Shown piece by piece: positions 37,952 through 47,536 of a stretch of 64,000 nt of DNA. The notes under the pieces are model-generated. The model ran no database searches. It saw only the letters and a program-made list of their open reading frames with translations, and was not told the origin of the DNA. How positions within the stretch are numbered: position 1 is the first letter of the stretch; each line of letters begins with the position of its first letter. The stretch is taken from contig NZ_CP046171.1 in NCBI RefSeq assembly GCF_011801125.1, positions 310,001-374,000 on the forward strand, given 5' to 3'. The position numbers were made by a program, and so were the translations under genes. Source of the DNA: Nocardia brasiliensis. Lineage in GTDB: Bacteria > Actinomycetota > Actinomycetes > Mycobacteriales > Mycobacteriaceae.

Positions 37952-38776
37952 TCAGCAGGCGCGGGCTTTGCGCGCGATCGCCCGCAGGCCGCGCTTGCCG
38001 GGAATGGGCAGCTCGTCCTCCAGTGCGACCCAGTCCGCGGTGGTCAGCCAGAGCTCCTGGGCACGGGCGTCGGCGGTGTTGTGGAAGACCCGGCGGCCGC
38101 GATCGTCGCGCAGCTCCTGGGCGACGGTGGACCAGCGCGGCGGGCGGCCGTGCTCGGTCCGGTAGTCGGCGAGGTAGCTCGCGACGGCGGTGCCGATGGT
38201 GTTGACCGGCCGCAGCGACACCCGGTTGCCGTACTGATCGGCGTGGAAACGCCGGCCCGCGCACAGCGATCCCGGGTTGGCGTTGGAGGCGATCCAGCCC
38301 GCCCGCTGCGCGCGCTCGATCAACCACAGATGTTTGACGGCCGTGGGGGCGATATCGCCGATCCTGGACCGGATCAGGGCCATGACCTCGTCGGAGCACA
38401 GTACGTCACGCCGTGTCGGGCCGATGCCGTGTGCGCGCCAGTGCGCGTCGGCCAGCACGGCCAGCGCCCGGCCGAAATCGTCGATGCTGCGCTGGGCGCG
38501 ACGGCCGAGACGCTCGATGCGCTCGGCCTCGCGGCGCATCTCGTTCTGCGCGGTGAGCGTGCGGATCGCGGCCATCGTCGGCACCTGGCCGCGTTCGAGC
38601 AGCTCCAGGATGGCGGTGGAGGTGGCGGGATCGGCCGCGGCGGTCACCGGGAGCGAGTCGCGTTTGATCGCGAAGTCCTGGGGGCTGATCGCGCGACTCA
38701 ACAGGTCGACAGCGGAGCGATTGCCGGCGAAATCGGTGCTGGACAGCAGCGCGGCGGCGATGTCGTCGGGCGACAC
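37952..38776 (-). CDS. Uncharacterised protein (274 aa)
   Basis: Soluble, helix-rich protein with a basic C-terminus (GKRGLRAIARKARAC). No family recognised. Features are RGQVPTMAAIRTLTAQNEMRREAERIERLGRRAQRSIDDFGRALAVLADAHW, an extended helix with alternating charge that could be a coiled coil, then a domain with PTAVKHLWLIERAQRAGWI and RPPRWSTVAQELRDDRGRRVFHNTADARAQELWLTTADWVALEDELPIPG. GTG at 38776 is chosen because GGAGGAAC precedes it; the longer frame from 38998 is rejected. A DNA-binding or regulatory role would be speculation. Confidence 0.65.
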   Translation of the reverse strand: MSPDDIAAALLSSTDFAGNRSAVDLLSRAISPQDFAIKRDSLPVTAAADPATSTAILELLERGQVPTMAAIRTLTAQNEMRREAERIERLGRRAQRSIDDFGRALAVLADAHWRAHGIGPTRRDVLCSDEVMALIRSRIGDIAPTAVKHLWLIERAQRAGWIASNANPGSLCAGRRFHADQYGNRVSLRPVNTIGTAVASYLADYRTEHGRPPRWSTVAQELRDDRGRRVFHNTADARAQELWLTTADWVALEDELPIPGKRGLRAIARKARAC

Positions 38777-39249
38777 GGTGAGAAGTTCCTCCGATGGACG
38801 TGGCACTCGGTGGCACTGGAACTTTTGGGTGCTGAGCTGGTGCACTTCGGTTGTGCCCCGGTCGGGATGAGGGACCGGCCGGGGCAACCAACCTGATGAA
38901 GGTTTGGCTACCGAAGTTGCCGACTGCCACGGTAGCCAGACGATTGCGTCGATGTCATCCCCGTTGACGCTTTCGTTATCTCCATAAACCTGCGGCAAAC
39001 CGGGGTATGAGTTTTATTTTCTGCTCTACTTGGGGGAATTGGGCGGCAGTTTCCCCGCTCCGACCGGAGTCGCTTCCGTGATTGCCGGTACGTTGCCCAT
39101 ACTGTCGCGGGTCGACGGGGTGTAATGGGGGACTCGGAATCATGTGAGTTGAATCACAGTTGTTGTGCGGTCTTGCCGGGTTTCCACCGCGCCGCACACC
39201 ACGACGAGCGCGAATGTTCTTTGTCGGTGCACGCCGGTAACCTCTGCCC
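38777..39249. other. Intergenic region upstream of dnaX
   Basis: About 470 bp with an AT-richer patch at 38960-39030 and no supportable gene. TAACCT at 39238-39243 sits exactly 7 nt before the dnaX GTG, the position of a -10 element for a leaderless transcript. Confidence 0.45.
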
Positions 39250-42200
39250 GTGGCTCTGTACCGGAAGTACCGACCGGCAACGTTCGCTGAGGTAGTGGGT
39301 CAGGAGCACGTCACCGACCCGCTGAGCACCGCCCTCGACACCGGGCGGATCAGTCATGCCTATCTGTTCTCCGGCCCGCGCGGCTGCGGTAAGACCTCCT
39401 CGGCCCGCATCCTCGCGCGCTCGCTGAACTGCGCGGACGGTCCGACCTCCACCCCGTGCGGCACCTGCCCGTCCTGTATCGCGCTCGGGCCGGGCGGTCC
39501 GGGCAATCTGGACGTGATCGAGCTCGACGCCGCCAGCCACGGCGGTGTCGACGACACCAGGGAACTACGCGACCGCGCCTTCTATGCCCCCGCCGAATCC
39601 CGATACCGGGTGTTCATCGTCGACGAGGCGCACATGGTCACCACGGCGGGCTTCAACGCGCTGCTGAAGATCGTCGAGGAGCCGCCCGCTCACCTCATCT
39701 TCATCTTCGCCACCACCGAGCCGGACAAGGTGCTGCCCACCATCCGCTCGCGCACCCACCACTATCCGTTCCGGTTGCTGCCGCCCGCCACCATGCGCGG
39801 GCTGCTCGGCAAGATCTGCGACCAGGAGCAGGTGCCGGTCGAAGAAGCGGTGTACCCGTTGGTGATTCGCGCGGGTGGCGGTTCACCCCGCGACAGCCTC
39901 AGCGTGCTCGACCAGCTGCTGGCCGGCGCGGGCCCCGAGGGCGTCACCTACTCCAGGGCGGTCTCGCTGCTCGGCGTCACCGACGTCGCGCTGATCGACG
40001 ACGCGATCGGCGCGCTCGCCGGCGACGACGGTGCCGCGCTGTTCGGCACGGTGGATCGGGTGGTGGAGGCCGGTCACGATCCGCGCCGCTTCGCCGTCGA
40101 CCTGCTCGAGCGTCTGCGTGACCTGATCCTGATGCGCGCAGTCCCCGACGCGGTGGACCGCGGCCTGGTCTCCGGACCCGGCGATGTGCTCGACCGCATG
40201 CGCGAGCAAGCCGAACGGCTCGGTCCCGCCACCCTGACCCGCTACGCCGAACTCCTGCACGAGGCGCTCGGCGAGATGCGCGGCGCCACCTCCCCGCGCC
40301 TGCTGCTCGAGGTCGTCTGCGCCCGCATGCTGCTGCCCTCGGTCTCCGACGCCGAATCGGCCACCCTGCAACGTCTCGAACGCCTCGAGCGCGGCTTCGC
40401 CGGCGGCGCCGTCCCGCCCGCCGCACCCGCCACCAGCGCTGCCCCCGCCGCAGCGGCAACCCCGGCCCCCGCGCCCGCCGCTGCCGCCGACCCGAACCGC
40501 CGCCGCGGCGCCGAGGCCCTCGCGGCCATCCGCCGCGAAGCCGCGGGCAAGGGCGGTACCGCGGGCGGACGCGGTGAGCCCGTCGGCGCGCCTGCCGCGG
40601 CACCGGCGCGGGGTGCAGTGGGCGCGCACGCCGCCGGGCCGGGCGACAGCGGTGCTTCCGGCAGCCCGGCATCGAGTGGTGCCCTACACCAGGAGGCCGC
40701 AGGCTCGCGAGACGTAGCGTCCACCCAGGCCTCCGCTGGTGCGAGCGGCGATGCGGCGCTCGGTGACGCGGCCGCACACGGTTCCGCTGCCGGTGTGGCA
40801 CAGGGGCTTCCCGGTGGTGTTCCAGCGGGATCGGCCGCGGCGTCCGACTCGGCGACCGCAAGCGCGACGCCCGGCCGAGATGCGGATTCCCGTGGTGCCC
40901 AAGGGGAGCCCGGCACGGCGAGTGGTGGCCGACAGGCCGCCGCACCCGCTCCGGCCCAGCGGGGCGAGGCGGCAGCTCAGCAGGTTGCGGGTTCCGCTGC
41001 TGGGGCTGCGACAGTGCGTCCCGGGCAACCGGACGATCGGGCCAGCGCAGGCGAGGCTGCGCCGCGTCAGGCAGTCGGCGGCGACAGCGGTGCGGCTGCG
41101 GGTGCTGGTGCCGAACCTGAAGTGGTGCAGTCGGTTTCCTCGTCGGCGCCCTCGAGTTCAGCGCAGTCCGCGGCGGTGCGGACATCCGGGGTGGCGCAGC
41201 CGGAATCGGTGCGGTCCGGAGTGGCGCAGTCCTCTGCTGAGGTGCCTGGATCGGCGCAGTCGCCCGCGGCGGAGGCGCAGTCCGCGTCGGTGCCGTCCGC
41301 TGTGGAAGCGCAGTCCGATGCGGCAGCGAAGTCCGAACTGGCGCAGCCTCTTTCGTCGCAGCCTGACCAGGCGCCTGCCGCAGCGCATGGCCAACCGGTG
41401 CGGTCCGGAGCGGTGCGGGACCCTGCGGCGGTGCAACCTGAATCGGTGCGGTCGCATGCGCAGGCGCGGTCCTCCGCTGCGGCGGAGCCGGAGCAGGCCC
41501 AGCCTCCTGTGGTGACGCAGCCTGAGGCGGTGCAACCCGCTGCGGCGGTGCAGGCGGGCCAAGTGCGGTCTGACGCCGCGACGCAGGCTGAGTCGGCGCA
41601 ACGTGCCGCGATCGCGCAACCGGACCAGGCGCAGCCAGCTGCCGCGGGGCAGGTCGAATCGACGCAGCCGGCTGTTGTGGCGCCGGTCGAACAGGCGCAG
41701 CCTCCTGTTGCGGCGCAGGTCGAATCGGTGCAACCCCCCGCAGCGGCGCAGGTCGACCAGGTGCAGCCAGCTGCCGCGGTGCAGGCTGAGTCCGGGCAGG
41801 AGGGGGATCTGCTGCGGGAGGTGGAGGCCGCTTGGGGGGATATTCGGGCGAAGGTGCGGGAGTTCGGGGCGGCGGTGCAGGCGATGCTGGCCGGGGCCTC
41901 CGTGGCGCGGATCGAGGGCGAGGTCATCGTGTTCGCGCATCAGCACGCGCCGCTGGCCCAGCGGCTGTCCGATCCGCGCAACGTGACGGCGGTGCGTTCC
42001 GCGGTGCGTGCGGTGCTGGGACGGGAGCTGGATGTGCGCTGGGAGGCCGGGGGCGCCGCGAGCAGGCCCGCGGCCGCGCAGCGGGCATCGACACAGGCGA
42101 AGCCGCAGCGGGCGGCGGGTCAACCGGCCGGGCGCGAAGCGGGCAACGCGGGTGGCCGCGGGCCGGACGCGCCGCCGCCGCCGCGGTTCTCGCGGCCGAG

Positions 42201-42519
42201 CCAGGCCAAGAACGCCGCCGTTAACAAGCCGCGGGCCTTCGGTGACGACGATATTCCGCCGCCGGACTACCCGGATCTACCGGATGATCCCGGCCCTTTT
42301 GACGGTGCGCCGGCCGAGTCGGCGCAGCCCTCGGCCGGAAGCGACGCGGGTAGCGGCTGGTCCGCGGACCGGCCCGTGCCGGTGGATACACCCGAGGACG
42401 AAGAGGAGATGATCCGCGCCGCCGCGGTGCCGGTGGCGCCCGAGGATCGGCGCGACCCGGACGAGGTCGCCCTCGAATTGCTGAAGAGTGAGCTGGGGGC
42501 CACACGCCTGAGTGGTTGA
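39250..42519 (+). CDS. dnaX: DNA polymerase III tau subunit
   Basis: 1089 residues, long for the family. The AAA+ clamp-loader part has Walker A GPRGCGKTS (42-50), zinc Cys 61, 70, 73, 76, DEAH at 125-128, then SRC-type and lid motifs to about residue 370. A low-complexity insert (about 385-855) precedes the tau-like C-terminal domain (LLREVEAAWGDIRAKVREFGAAVQAMLAGASVARIEGEVIVFAHQHAPLAQRLSDPRNVTAVRSAVRAVLG), which should bind DNA polymerase alpha and DnaB. Within the insert, 41488-41784 is a nine-unit 33-bp repeat. It starts with GTG and may be leaderless. I see no obvious frameshift signal for a separate gamma product. Confidence 0.95.
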   Translation: MALYRKYRPATFAEVVGQEHVTDPLSTALDTGRISHAYLFSGPRGCGKTSSARILARSLNCADGPTSTPCGTCPSCIALGPGGPGNLDVIELDAASHGGVDDTRELRDRAFYAPAESRYRVFIVDEAHMVTTAGFNALLKIVEEPPAHLIFIFATTEPDKVLPTIRSRTHHYPFRLLPPATMRGLLGKICDQEQVPVEEAVYPLVIRAGGGSPRDSLSVLDQLLAGAGPEGVTYSRAVSLLGVTDVALIDDAIGALAGDDGAALFGTVDRVVEAGHDPRRFAVDLLERLRDLILMRAVPDAVDRGLVSGPGDVLDRMREQAERLGPATLTRYAELLHEALGEMRGATSPRLLLEVVCARMLLPSVSDAESATLQRLERLERGFAGGAVPPAAPATSAAPAAAATPAPAPAAAADPNRRRGAEALAAIRREAAGKGGTAGGRGEPVGAPAAAPARGAVGAHAAGPGDSGASGSPASSGALHQEAAGSRDVASTQASAGASGDAALGDAAAHGSAAGVAQGLPGGVPAGSAAASDSATASATPGRDADSRGAQGEPGTASGGRQAAAPAPAQRGEAAAQQVAGSAAGAATVRPGQPDDRASAGEAAPRQAVGGDSGAAAGAGAEPEVVQSVSSSAPSSSAQSAAVRTSGVAQPESVRSGVAQSSAEVPGSAQSPAAEAQSASVPSAVEAQSDAAAKSELAQPLSSQPDQAPAAAHGQPVRSGAVRDPAAVQPESVRSHAQARSSAAAEPEQAQPPVVTQPEAVQPAAAVQAGQVRSDAATQAESAQRAAIAQPDQAQPAAAGQVESTQPAVVAPVEQAQPPVAAQVESVQPPAAAQVDQVQPAAAVQAESGQEGDLLREVEAAWGDIRAKVREFGAAVQAMLAGASVARIEGEVIVFAHQHAPLAQRLSDPRNVTAVRSAVRAVLGRELDVRWEAGGAASRPAAAQRASTQAKPQRAAGQPAGREAGNAGGRGPDAPPPPRFSRPSQAKNAAVNKPRAFGDDDIPPPDYPDLPDDPGPFDGAPAESAQPSAGSDAGSGWSADRPVPVDTPEDEEEMIRAAAVPVAPEDRRDPDEVALELLKSELGATRLSG
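41488..41784 (+). repeat. Nine tandem 33-bp units inside dnaX
   Basis: In-frame array of nine 33-bp units, each coding an 11-residue module of consensus (P/V/A)(E/D)(Q/S)(A/V)QP(A/P)(A/V)A(A/V)Q: PEQAQPPVVTQ, PEAVQPAAAVQ, AGQVRSDAATQ, AESAQRAAIAQ, PDQAQPAAAGQ, VESTQPAVVAP, VEQAQPPVAAQ, VESVQPPAAAQ, VDQVQPAAAVQ. More degenerate related units extend upstream to about 41150. Confidence 0.85.
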
Positions 42520-42549
42520 CAACCACCGCCGTCACGACGTTAAGTTAAC
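42516..42549 (+). promoter_or_regulatory. Candidate fadAB promoter and operator
   Basis: TTGACA (42516-42521, overlapping the dnaX stop) is followed by the palindrome GTTAAGTTAAC (42539-42549), placed where a -10 element and operator would overlap. A second -10-like TAAGAT occurs downstream, around 42570. The rest of 42550-42810 holds no gene I can support. Confidence 0.4.
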
Positions 42550-42810
42550 CGGAGTTCGCACGCCACGCTAAGATGAACGGGTGGCCGTGAGCTCCGGTAC
42601 GACGAGGTTCTATGGTATGCCCAGGCGTATGGGCGATCGGAACCTGCGTCCGCCGTCGCATGCCGCGTTTTGTACAGCGTCAGGACGGTCGGTCGCAGGA
42701 CCGGTCGGCGAGGTTACCCGCGCCTACGCCGCATAGCGCGGGGTAGGCGCACAGAGCGCTCGGGCGGACCACGTCCGGCCGCCGCACCTTTAAGGAAGGA
42801 ACACTCCGAT

Positions 42811-44025
42811 ATGACCACAGAGGCCTACATTTACGAGGCCATCCGCACTCCGCGCGGCCGCGGCAAGAAGAACGGCTCGCTGCATTCGGTCAAGCCGATC
42901 GACTTGACTGTTGGTCTCATCCAGGAGCTGCGCGGCCGTTTCCCCAACCTCGACGAGGCGCGGATCTCCGACCTCATCCTCGGTGTCGTCAGCCCGGTCG
43001 GTGACCAGGGCATGGACATCGCCCGCACCGCGGTGACCGTGGCGGGCCTGCCCGACACCGTCGGCGGCTTCCAGCTGAACCGCTTCTGTGCCTCCGGCCT
43101 CGAGGCCGTCAACCTGGCCGCGCAGAAGGTGCGCTCGGGCTTCGACGATCTGGTGCTCGCCGGCGGTGTCGAGTCCATGTCGCGCGTCGCGATGGGCTCC
43201 GACGGTGGCGCGTGGGCGCTGGACCCGGCCACCAACTACGACACCTACTTTGTGCCGCAGGGTGTTTCGGCCGACCTGATCGCCACCATCGAGGGCTTCA
43301 GCCGCGACGACGTGGACGCCTACGCGGTGCGCTCGCAGGAGCTGGCCGCCAAGGCCACCACCGGCGGCTACTTTGCGAAGTCGATCGTCCCGGTCAAGGA
43401 CCAGAACGGCATCGTCGTGCTGGACAAGGACGAGCACATGCGTCCCGGCACCACCGCCGAGGATCTGGGCAAGCTGAACCCGTCCTTCGCCGTGATCGGT
43501 GAGATGGGTGGCTTCGACGCGGTCGCGCTGCAGAAGTACTACTTCGTCGAGAAGATCAACCACGTGCACCACGGCGGCAACAGCTCCGGCATCGTCGACG
43601 GTGCCGCGTTGGTGCTGGTCGGCAGCGAGGAGGCGGGCAAGGCCTCCGGTCTGACCCCGCGTGCCCGGGTCGTCGCTACCGCGACCAGCGGCGCCGACTC
43701 GACCATCATGCTCACCGGCCCCACCCCGGCCGCCAAGAAGGCGCTGGCCAAGGCGGGTCTGACCATCGAAGACATGGACCTGGTCGAGATCAACGAGGCG
43801 TTCGCCTCCGTGGTGCTGAAGTTCCAGAAGGACCTGAACGTCCCGGACGAGAAGCTGAACGTCAACGGTGGCGCGATCGCCATGGGCCACCCGCTGGGCG
43901 CCACCGGCGCGATGATCACCGGCACCATGGTCGACGAGCTGGAGCGCCGCAACGGCCGCTACGCCCTGATCACTCTGTGCATCGGCGGCGGCATGGGCGT
44001 GGCGACCATCATCGAGCGCGTCTAA
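42811..44025 (+). CDS. fadA: Acetyl-CoA C-acyltransferase (thiolase)
   Basis: 404 residues. Thiolase with the nucleophilic Cys93 in [12 protein letters not shown], the GMDIARTAV start region, the active-site His in [12 protein letters not shown] and the second Cys in LCIGGGMG. It cleaves 3-ketoacyl-CoA in the last step of beta-oxidation. It is the first gene of an operon with the multifunctional alpha chain. The order and content match Rv0859-Rv0860 (FadA/FadB) of M. tuberculosis, where the two form a trifunctional complex. ATG at 42811 with AAGGAAGGA upstream; the longer GTG-started frame is spurious. Confidence 0.95.
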   Translation: MTTEAYIYEAIRTPRGRGKKNGSLHSVKPIDLTVGLIQELRGRFPNLDEARISDLILGVVSPVGDQGMDIARTAVTVAGLPDTVGGFQLNRFCASGLEAVNLAAQKVRSGFDDLVLAGGVESMSRVAMGSDGGAWALDPATNYDTYFVPQGVSADLIATIEGFSRDDVDAYAVRSQELAAKATTGGYFAKSIVPVKDQNGIVVLDKDEHMRPGTTAEDLGKLNPSFAVIGEMGGFDAVALQKYYFVEKINHVHHGGNSSGIVDGAALVLVGSEEAGKASGLTPRARVVATATSGADSTIMLTGPTPAAKKALAKAGLTIEDMDLVEINEAFASVVLKFQKDLNVPDEKLNVNGGAIAMGHPLGATGAMITGTMVDELERRNGRYALITLCIGGGMGVATIIERV

Positions 44026-44064
44026 TCCCAACCGGCAGCTGAAAGTACAAGGAGACACAGAGCT

Positions 44065-46221
44065 GTGACCAGCACCGAAACCAACATGATCGGTTGGGAG
44101 CAGGATTCGGACGGCATCGTCGTGCTGACGATGGACGACCCGAACCAGGGCGCCAACACGATGAACGAGCTGTACAAGTCGTCGATGACCGCGACCGTCG
44201 AGCGCCTCGAGGCCGAGAAGGACAGCATCACCGGCGTGGTGATCACCTCGGCGAAGAAGACCTTCTTCGCGGGCGGCGACCTCAAGAACATGATGAAGGT
44301 CGGCCCGGACGACGGCCAGGGCGTCATGGACGAGCTCAGCACCATCAAGGGCGCGCTGCGCCGCCTGGAGACCCTGGGCAAGCCGGTCGTGGCCGCCATC
44401 AACGGCGCGGCGCTCGGCGGCGGCCTGGAGATCGCGCTGGCCTGTCACTACCGGATCGCGGCCGACGTGCCGGGTTCGCAGATCGGCCTGCCCGAGGTCA
44501 CCCTCGGCCTGCTGCCCGCCGGTGGCGGCGTGATCCGCACCGTGCGCATGCTCGGTCTGCAGAACGCCCTGATGCAGGTGCTGCTGCAGGGTCAGCGCAA
44601 CAAGCCGGCCAAGGCCAAGGAGATCGGCCTGGTCAACGAGCTCGTCGGCACCGTGGACGAGCTGGTTCCGGCCGCCAAGGCGTGGATCAAGGCCAACCCG
44701 GACAAGGGCGTGCAGCCCTGGGACGTCAAGGGCTTCAAGATCCCCGGCGGCACCCCGTCCAGCCCGGCCTTCGCGGCCAACCTGCCCGCTTTCCCGGCGA
44801 ACCTGCGCAAGCAGCTCAAGGGCGCGAACATGCCGGCCCCGCGGGCGATCATGGCCGCCGCGGTCGAGGGTTCGCAGGTCGACATCGACAACGCGTCGCT
44901 GATCGAGTCGCGCTACTTCGTGCACCTGCTCACCGGGCCGGTCGCGAAGAACATGATCCAGGCGTTCTTCTTCGACCTGCAGTCCATCAACAACGGTGGC
45001 TCGCGGCCGAAGGACGTGCCGAAGAAGGAGATCAAGAAGGTCGGCGTGCTCGGCGCGGGCATGATGGGCGCGGGCATCGCCTACGTCTCGGCCAAGGCCG
45101 GCTACCAGGTCGTGCTCAAGGACGTCACCATCGAGGCGGCCGAGCGTGGCAAGAACTACTCGGAGAAGATCGAGGCCAAGGCCCTTTCCCGCGGCAAGAC
45201 CACCGAGGAGAAGTCCAAGGCGCTGCTCGATCGGATCACCCCGACCGCCGACGCCAAGGACTTCGACGGCGTCGACTTCGTGATCGAGGCCGTCTTCGAG
45301 AACACCGAGCTCAAGCACAAGGTGTTCCAGGAGATCGAGGACATCGTCACCCCCGACGCGCTGCTCGGCTCGAACACCTCGACCCTGCCGATCACCGGCC
45401 TGGCCAAGGGCGTCAAGCGCGAAGAGGACTTCATCGGTATCCACTTCTTCTCGCCGGTCGACAAGATGCCGCTGGTGGAGATCATCAAGGGCGAGAAGAC
45501 CTCGCCCGAGGCGCTGGCGCGGGTGTTCGACTACACCCTCGCGATCAAGAAGACCCCGATCGTCGTCAACGACAGCCGTGGCTTCTTCACCTCGCGCGTG
45601 ATCGGCACCTTCGTCAACGAGGCGATCGCCATGCTCACCGAGGGCATCGAGCCCGCGACCATCGAGCAGGCCGGCCTGCAGGCGGGCTACCCGGCCGCGC
45701 CGCTGCAGCTCTCGGATGAGCTGAACATGAAGCTCATGCAGAAGATCGCCAAGGAGACCATCGAGGCCGCCGAGCACGGCGACACCACGATGGGCAAGAA
45801 GCGCCACCCGGCCCAGGATGTCATCGACTACATGGTCGGTGCGGGTCGTCCGGGTCGTCTGGAGAAGGCGGGCTTCTACGAGTACGACGAGAACGGCAAG
45901 CGCACCGGTCTGTGGCCCGGCCTGCGTGAGCACTTCAAGACCACGGCGGATTTCACTGTGCCGCTGCAGGATCTGATCGACCGCATGCTGTTCGCGGAGG
46001 CGATCGAGACCCAGAAGTGCTTCGACGAGGGCGTGCTGGAGACCACCGCCGACGCGAACATCGGCTCGATCTTCGGCATCGGCTTCCCGGCCTGGACCGG
46101 TGGTGTGCACCAGTTCATCGTCGGTTACCCGGGTGGCCAGGCGGCGTTCGTGGAGCGTGCCGACTACCTCGCCAAGACCTACGGCGAGCGTTTCGAGGTT
46201 CCGGCCTCGCTGCGTAAGTAG
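44065..46221 (+). CDS. fadB: Multifunctional beta-oxidation alpha chain (enoyl-CoA hydratase/3-hydroxyacyl-CoA dehydrogenase)
   Basis: 718 residues. A hydratase domain (about 1-300) has the oxyanion element INGAALGGGLEIALACHY and catalytic PEVTLGLLPAGGG. An NAD-binding domain (from about 325) begins KKVGVLGAGMMGAGIAYVSAKAGYQVVLKD. The dehydrogenase catalytic His is in FIGIHFFSPVDKMPLVEI. A C-terminal domain carries VNDSRGFFTSRVIGTFVNEA. It converts enoyl-CoA through hydroxyacyl-CoA to ketoacyl-CoA for FadA. It starts with GTG at 44065 behind AAGGAG, 39 nt after fadA, so the two form an operon. Confidence 0.95.
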   Translation: MTSTETNMIGWEQDSDGIVVLTMDDPNQGANTMNELYKSSMTATVERLEAEKDSITGVVITSAKKTFFAGGDLKNMMKVGPDDGQGVMDELSTIKGALRRLETLGKPVVAAINGAALGGGLEIALACHYRIAADVPGSQIGLPEVTLGLLPAGGGVIRTVRMLGLQNALMQVLLQGQRNKPAKAKEIGLVNELVGTVDELVPAAKAWIKANPDKGVQPWDVKGFKIPGGTPSSPAFAANLPAFPANLRKQLKGANMPAPRAIMAAAVEGSQVDIDNASLIESRYFVHLLTGPVAKNMIQAFFFDLQSINNGGSRPKDVPKKEIKKVGVLGAGMMGAGIAYVSAKAGYQVVLKDVTIEAAERGKNYSEKIEAKALSRGKTTEEKSKALLDRITPTADAKDFDGVDFVIEAVFENTELKHKVFQEIEDIVTPDALLGSNTSTLPITGLAKGVKREEDFIGIHFFSPVDKMPLVEIIKGEKTSPEALARVFDYTLAIKKTPIVVNDSRGFFTSRVIGTFVNEAIAMLTEGIEPATIEQAGLQAGYPAAPLQLSDELNMKLMQKIAKETIEAAEHGDTTMGKKRHPAQDVIDYMVGAGRPGRLEKAGFYEYDENGKRTGLWPGLREHFKTTADFTVPLQDLIDRMLFAEAIETQKCFDEGVLETTADANIGSIFGIGFPAWTGGVHQFIVGYPGGQAAFVERADYLAKTYGERFEVPASLRK

Positions 46222-46230
46222 CACCAATGC

Positions 46231-46267
46231 CGAAGCCCGCCACCGCGACTCGCGGTGGCGGGCTTCG
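46231..46267 (+). terminator. Strong hairpin terminator of fadAB
   Basis: A perfect 17-bp stem (CGAAGCCCGCCACCGCG at 46231-46247, partner 46251-46267) with an ACT loop lies 9 bp after the fadB stop. Confidence 0.88.
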
Positions 46268-46399
46268 CTGTCTTCGGGGCTTGACCGGCCGCCACCGCCG
46301 GTACGCACGCGAAATCGGAGATCCGCAAGCGGCAGGCGAGATCGGATCGTGCCGGTTTGTGCGGTGTTCACCCGCCGGTACCGTGCGCTGGCTAGCGTG

Positions 46400-47509
46400 A
46401 TGCGGGTGCGACTACGGGTGATGCGTGGGCAGACATTGGTGATCGCGACTCTCGCGATGGCGCTGGGTGCGGCGCCTGCCGCGACGGCGGAACCGGACAC
46501 GGCCGCCGTGCGGCTGCTCGGCGAGCAGGTCGTGCCGAACGATCTGATCTTCCAGGGCACCGCCGTCGGCGGCCTGTCCGGGATCGACTTCGACTCGCGC
46601 ACCGGCGATTACGTGCTGATCAGCGACGACCGCTCGGAGCGTGATCCGGCACGGTTCTACACCGCGCGTTTCACGGTCGGCGCCGACGGGCTCGGCCCGG
46701 TGACGTTCACCGGCACCCGCCCGCTGTTGACCGCGAACGGCGCGCCCTACGCGCCGAAGTCGTTGGACCCGGAGGAGATTCGGGTCGACCCGTGGACCGG
46801 CAACTACGTCTGGACGCAAGAGGGGGAGCGTACGGCCACCGTGCTCGCCGATCCCTCGGTGCGCATCGCCCGCCCCGACGGTTCCTTCGCGGGCGAGCTG
46901 CCGATCCCGGACAACGAACGGATGCAACCGAATTCGGGCCCGCGCCAGAACAGCGTGCTGGAGGGGGCGAGCTTCGCCGCCGGTGGCACGCTGTTGGTGA
47001 CCTCGGTGGAGGCCCCGCTGCTGCAGGACGGCCCGGAGCCGACGACGACCTCGGGCGCGCCCGCCCGGCTCACCGTGCAGGCCAGGACCGGCACGGTGCT
47101 CGCCCAGTACGCGTACCCACTGGAGCCGGTGTTCGCCGAGTCCACCCCGGTCCCCGGGCGAGGTGGCAACGGCATCGCGTCGATCCTGGCGGCCGATCCC
47201 TATGATCCGTCGCGAATCCTGGTGCTGGAGCGGGCCTATGTGGCCGGCGTCGGCAACAAGATCCGGATCTACGAGGCCGACCTCGGCGGCGCGACCAACG
47301 TGCTCGACGCCCCGATCGGCGATGCGCGCCCGGTGACCAAGCGGCTGCTGGTCGACCTGGCCGATGTCGGCCTGTCCGCACTCGACAACGTCGAGGGCAT
47401 GACCTGGGGCCCGCGCCTGCCGTCCGGGGAACGCACGCTGATCCTGGTCAGCGACAACAACTTCGCGCCCAGCCAGATCACCCAGTTCATCGCGCTCGCC
47501 GTCCGCTGA
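46400..47509 (+). CDS. Secreted phytase-like esterase domain protein
   Basis: About 369 residues. A signal peptide (MRGQTLVIATLAMALGAAPAATA) precedes a single domain of the esterase-like activity of phytase family. Visible are VGGLSGIDFDSRTGDYVLISDDRSERDPARFYTARFTV, LDPEEIRVDPWTGNYVWTQEGERTATV, GGNGIASILAADP and the closing LDNVEGMTWGPRLPSGERTLILVSDNNFAPSQITQFIAL. This is a propeller-like fold with metal-binding acids (SDDRSERD, SDNNF). It is expected to be exported and may hydrolyse phosphoesters. ATG at 46400 is preferred; 46421 is an alternative. Confidence 0.85.
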   Translation: MRVRLRVMRGQTLVIATLAMALGAAPAATAEPDTAAVRLLGEQVVPNDLIFQGTAVGGLSGIDFDSRTGDYVLISDDRSERDPARFYTARFTVGADGLGPVTFTGTRPLLTANGAPYAPKSLDPEEIRVDPWTGNYVWTQEGERTATVLADPSVRIARPDGSFAGELPIPDNERMQPNSGPRQNSVLEGASFAAGGTLLVTSVEAPLLQDGPEPTTTSGAPARLTVQARTGTVLAQYAYPLEPVFAESTPVPGRGGNGIASILAADPYDPSRILVLERAYVAGVGNKIRIYEADLGGATNVLDAPIGDARPVTKRLLVDLADVGLSALDNVEGMTWGPRLPSGERTLILVSDNNFAPSQITQFIALAVR

Positions 47510-47536
47510 GCTCGGCGGTAGGCGCGAGCGCCTGCC

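Noticed and set aside
41150..41800. Regular 33-bp repeats that might suggest a CRISPR or minisatellite
   Set aside because: The units are adjacent with no spacers, in frame, and code the Ala/Gln/Pro-rich insert of dnaX, so this is a coding tandem repeat.
42790..46602. 1270-residue minus-strand open frame
   Set aside because: It is antisense to fadA and fadB, whose motifs and codon pattern are unmistakable. Its own translation is His/Arg/Val/Gly-rich with no domain.
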